A stretch of DNA of 7,811 nucleotides, taken from Bifidobacteriaceae bacterium. GTDB taxonomy: Bacteria > Actinomycetota > Actinomycetes > Actinomycetales > WQXJ01. Below, piece by piece: positions 7,101 through 7,811 of the stretch. Location of the stretch: the NCBI GenBank assembly GCA_031261885.1, contig JAISIU010000059.1:1-7811 (forward strand), given 5' to 3'. The stretch's first letter is position 1. Each line of letters begins with the position of its first letter. Under the pieces are notes generated by a model. The model had not been told where the DNA came from and did no database searches. It worked only from the letters and a program-made list of their open reading frames with translations. The translations under genes and the position numbers were made by a program.

Positions 7101-7764
7101 GTTGACCGACATCATGGCTGATCACGTCGTGTACGCGAGTTTCAAGCCGGGCGGGGCCTCGGCCACGAACCCCGGTGGGACCACTCCGGGCGGGTCCACT
7201 GGGACGGGGACGACGCCGGGCGGGCCCGGCACCACGACCCCACCACCGGCCGGACCGACCGCCGTCAAGGTCAAGGCCGCCCTGGACCAGGCGAACCTCC
7301 TGAAGGGTAAGAGCTACAAGTTGGTGGCCTTGGCATATACGGCCGATGGCGTCACCGTGCCGGTCACGTACAAGAGCTCCAAGGCGAAAGTCGCGACCGT
7401 CAGCGCCTCCGGGAAGGTCAAAGCCAAGAAACCGGGCAAGGCGATCATCACGATCAGCTCGGGTGCCCAAATGACCAAGGTGAAGATCACCGTGCTGAAG
7501 AAGCGTCCGTCATCGGCCGCTTCCAAGGTGAAGAAGGTGACGGTCAAACTCAAGAAGAAACTCAAGACCGGCCAGACCGCCTACCTGACCCCCAAACTCG
7601 GACCCAAGACCGCTCTCGCGGTCAAGATCACGTTCAAGTCCACCAAGAAGAAGGTCGCCACCATCGACAAAGCCGGCCGCCTCATGGCCCTTAAGAAGGG
7701 CAAGACCACCATCACGGTCAAAGCCGGCAAGACCGCCAAGAAACTCAAGCTCACGGTCAAATAA
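4168..7764 (+). CDS. Large secreted multi-domain surface protein: NHL/YVTN-like repeats, two beta-sandwich modules, lysine-rich Big_2-like C-terminus
   Basis: This 1198-residue protein opens with a long signal peptide: a basic stretch to about residue 28, a hydrophobic core about 30-48, and likely cleavage near LATAA, about 50-51. Residues about 97-635 hold twelve NHL/YVTN-like repeats of about 45-51 residues with the pattern GVAVD..GTVYVTE....VSVWKPD..TG.YP..P.QTITGL, expected to fold as beta-propeller blades. Then come a CarboxypepD_reg/Cna_B-like domain (about 636-725), an InlB-B-repeat-like domain beginning TYRITATITG (about 727-810), a second copy of each (about 812-903 and 905-994), a Gly/Thr/Pro linker (about 995-1030) and two Big_2-like domains (about 1031-1110 and 1120-1198). 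About a quarter of the last 168 residues are lysine. There is no LPXTG motif and no terminal membrane anchor, so attachment, if any, may be electrostatic. AGGA lies 12 bases before the ATG, a weak spacing. Substrate and function are unknown; adhesion or wall binding is inference. Confidence 0.93.
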   Translation: MLGIHRPRRSACHRCPHSAALTPTNRAGRLAGILAATAMALTLSPTLATAATPQGHQPTASSARTARTAPLVKADGEPTQTSYPSMTAGMAVSRMAPNGLTVGADGTLYIPSGSSLFAWKLNAETGQYNCDPSPVATGLGSVTDIAIGADGTLYTSDQGAAKVSIIRPDPKTGQYPTSPTQTITGFFAPQGIAVNAENTLFVTDMAMTQVSVFEPDPKTGLYPDSPSQTLGSVPSPESLAVDTADNLYATASGQNVLMWTRDANTGLYSTDPDQIIGGLSTPKGVTVDTDHTVYVTEQNTNQVSVWRPDPTDGTYPVSATEIIGDLSTPKAVAVGPDHTLFVAEPTKEKLLVWKPGAGGQYPTSPTQTITGPNIPYGVAVDADRTLYIPENTGKQLSVWKPGTDGRYPTNPTQTLTGLTNPTAAAVGADGTVYVSQLGTISSGQQVSVWKRNPQTGAYPSVPDQTITGLNRAMGVAVDQHNTVFISEMYNYRVSVWKPDSQTGTYPTIPDRTITVSGMPNGLAVDAKDDVYVAVAAKVDVWEPDADGNYGADPSATITGLSGAYGVAVDAAGTVYVTEQSGKRVSAWHLDATTEEYVKVCDLDIPGSASLWGAAVGVDDTIYFADGSSGVYAATLRVSVSGKAVSARDPNIPVTSGTAKVVDPATGETAAGPVDLDSDGSFTIGGVPVGHDYEVQIDAPGYETGQSSTFHPSYENVTAPDPIELTPTYRITATITGEAHGTVDASPNPAGWTGTATVTIAPEAGYSIGQVTDAAEADETVTDVTSPVNAAKGVYALTGVDQAHTVTVTFIEGRTVWGTVTDDQGDGVPDAEVSVVKPSDTGGGDQVVEGSATTDDDGDYGVPGIDDGSGYQVQVVTPDGHEAGSSGTFDVGADTADDPVDVTVHTQYLITTVTGTTGTATAKSPTVVEGGSDQVVITPGTGFVIDKVKDTVITDGKTGDPVDVTDRLVDNHDGTFTLTLTDIMADHVVYASFKPGGASATNPGGTTPGGSTGTGTTPGGPGTTTPPPAGPTAVKVKAALDQANLLKGKSYKLVALAYTADGVTVPVTYKSSKAKVATVSASGKVKAKKPGKAIITISSGAQMTKVKITVLKKRPSSAASKVKKVTVKLKKKLKTGQTAYLTPKLGPKTALAVKITFKSTKKKVATIDKAGRLMALKKGKTTITVKAGKTAKKLKLTVK
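4456..6072 (+). repeat. Array of twelve degenerate propeller-repeat units of about 140 bp
   Basis: Twelve in-frame units of roughly 45-51 codons encode the NHL/YVTN-like blades; the last is degenerate. DNA identity between units is locally high. A 24-base stretch at 4472-4495 recurs exactly at 4607-4630 (45 codons apart). The AAATTATCGGCG / CTCAGCACTCCGAAGG segment starting at 4988 recurs at 5129 (47 codons apart). GTGTCGGTGTGGA recurs near 5073, 5355 and 5503. This suggests growth by tandem duplication and possible length variation between strains. Confidence 0.85.
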
Positions 7765-7811
7765 GCGACCCGCCGGCCACACCCTCGCCCGGACCCGTCA
7801 CCCGTTGCCGG

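Noticed and set aside
6100..7470. Minus-strand 456-codon frame opposite the large secreted protein
   Set aside because: Arg/Gly/Asp/Val-rich shadow of the repeat and beta-sandwich modules, with no motif.
7765..7811. Terminator after the large gene
   Set aside because: Only 47 bases remain and no stem followed by a T-run is visible; a terminator may lie beyond the window.

Overview
The window comes from a high-GC Gram-positive bacterium (Actinomycetota). The base composition is strongly GC-rich. The FtsZ is of the actinobacterial type, with a core beginning near AAPQNYLAVIKVVG and a tail ending DDIDVPDFHKD. ftsZ is followed by pgeF, the usual actinobacterial order. I cannot place it to genus.

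Layout: the left half is entirely on the minus strand. Read in the direction of transcription it holds an ABC exporter ATPase (3886-2774) and its ABC-2 permease (2777-1911), joined by a GTGA stop/start overlap. A 176-base control region (1910-1735) follows, then ftsZ (1734-409), then the N-terminal half of pgeF (375-1), cut by the window edge. A 281-base divergent intergenic region (3887-4167) separates these from one very large plus-strand gene (4168-7764). That gene encodes a secreted surface protein with twelve NHL/YVTN-like propeller repeats, two copies of a two-domain beta-sandwich module, a Gly/Thr/Pro linker and two very lysine-rich Big_2-like domains. The last 47 bases hold nothing I can identify.

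How the parts relate: FtsZ builds the cytokinetic ring, and PgeF is thought to act in peptidoglycan quality control, so the left end is the tail of a division and cell-wall cluster. The ABC exporter sits where ftsQ/murC commonly lie in actinobacteria, so the cluster is interrupted or rearranged upstream of ftsZ. ftsZ has its own probable promoter, a strong inverted repeat at the predicted 5' end of its transcript, and two candidate start codons. The large secreted protein is divergent from the exporter. Nothing in the sequence shows that the exporter handles it: the signal peptide points to the general secretory route.

The items most worth a second look are the ftsZ leader (hairpin with an alternative start codon in its loop, plus a 9-bp long-spaced inverted repeat around the promoter), the cysteine cluster in an unusually short PgeF N-terminus, and the architecture of the NHL/Big_2 protein. 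I see no CRISPR array, tRNA, rRNA, insertion sequence or integrase.
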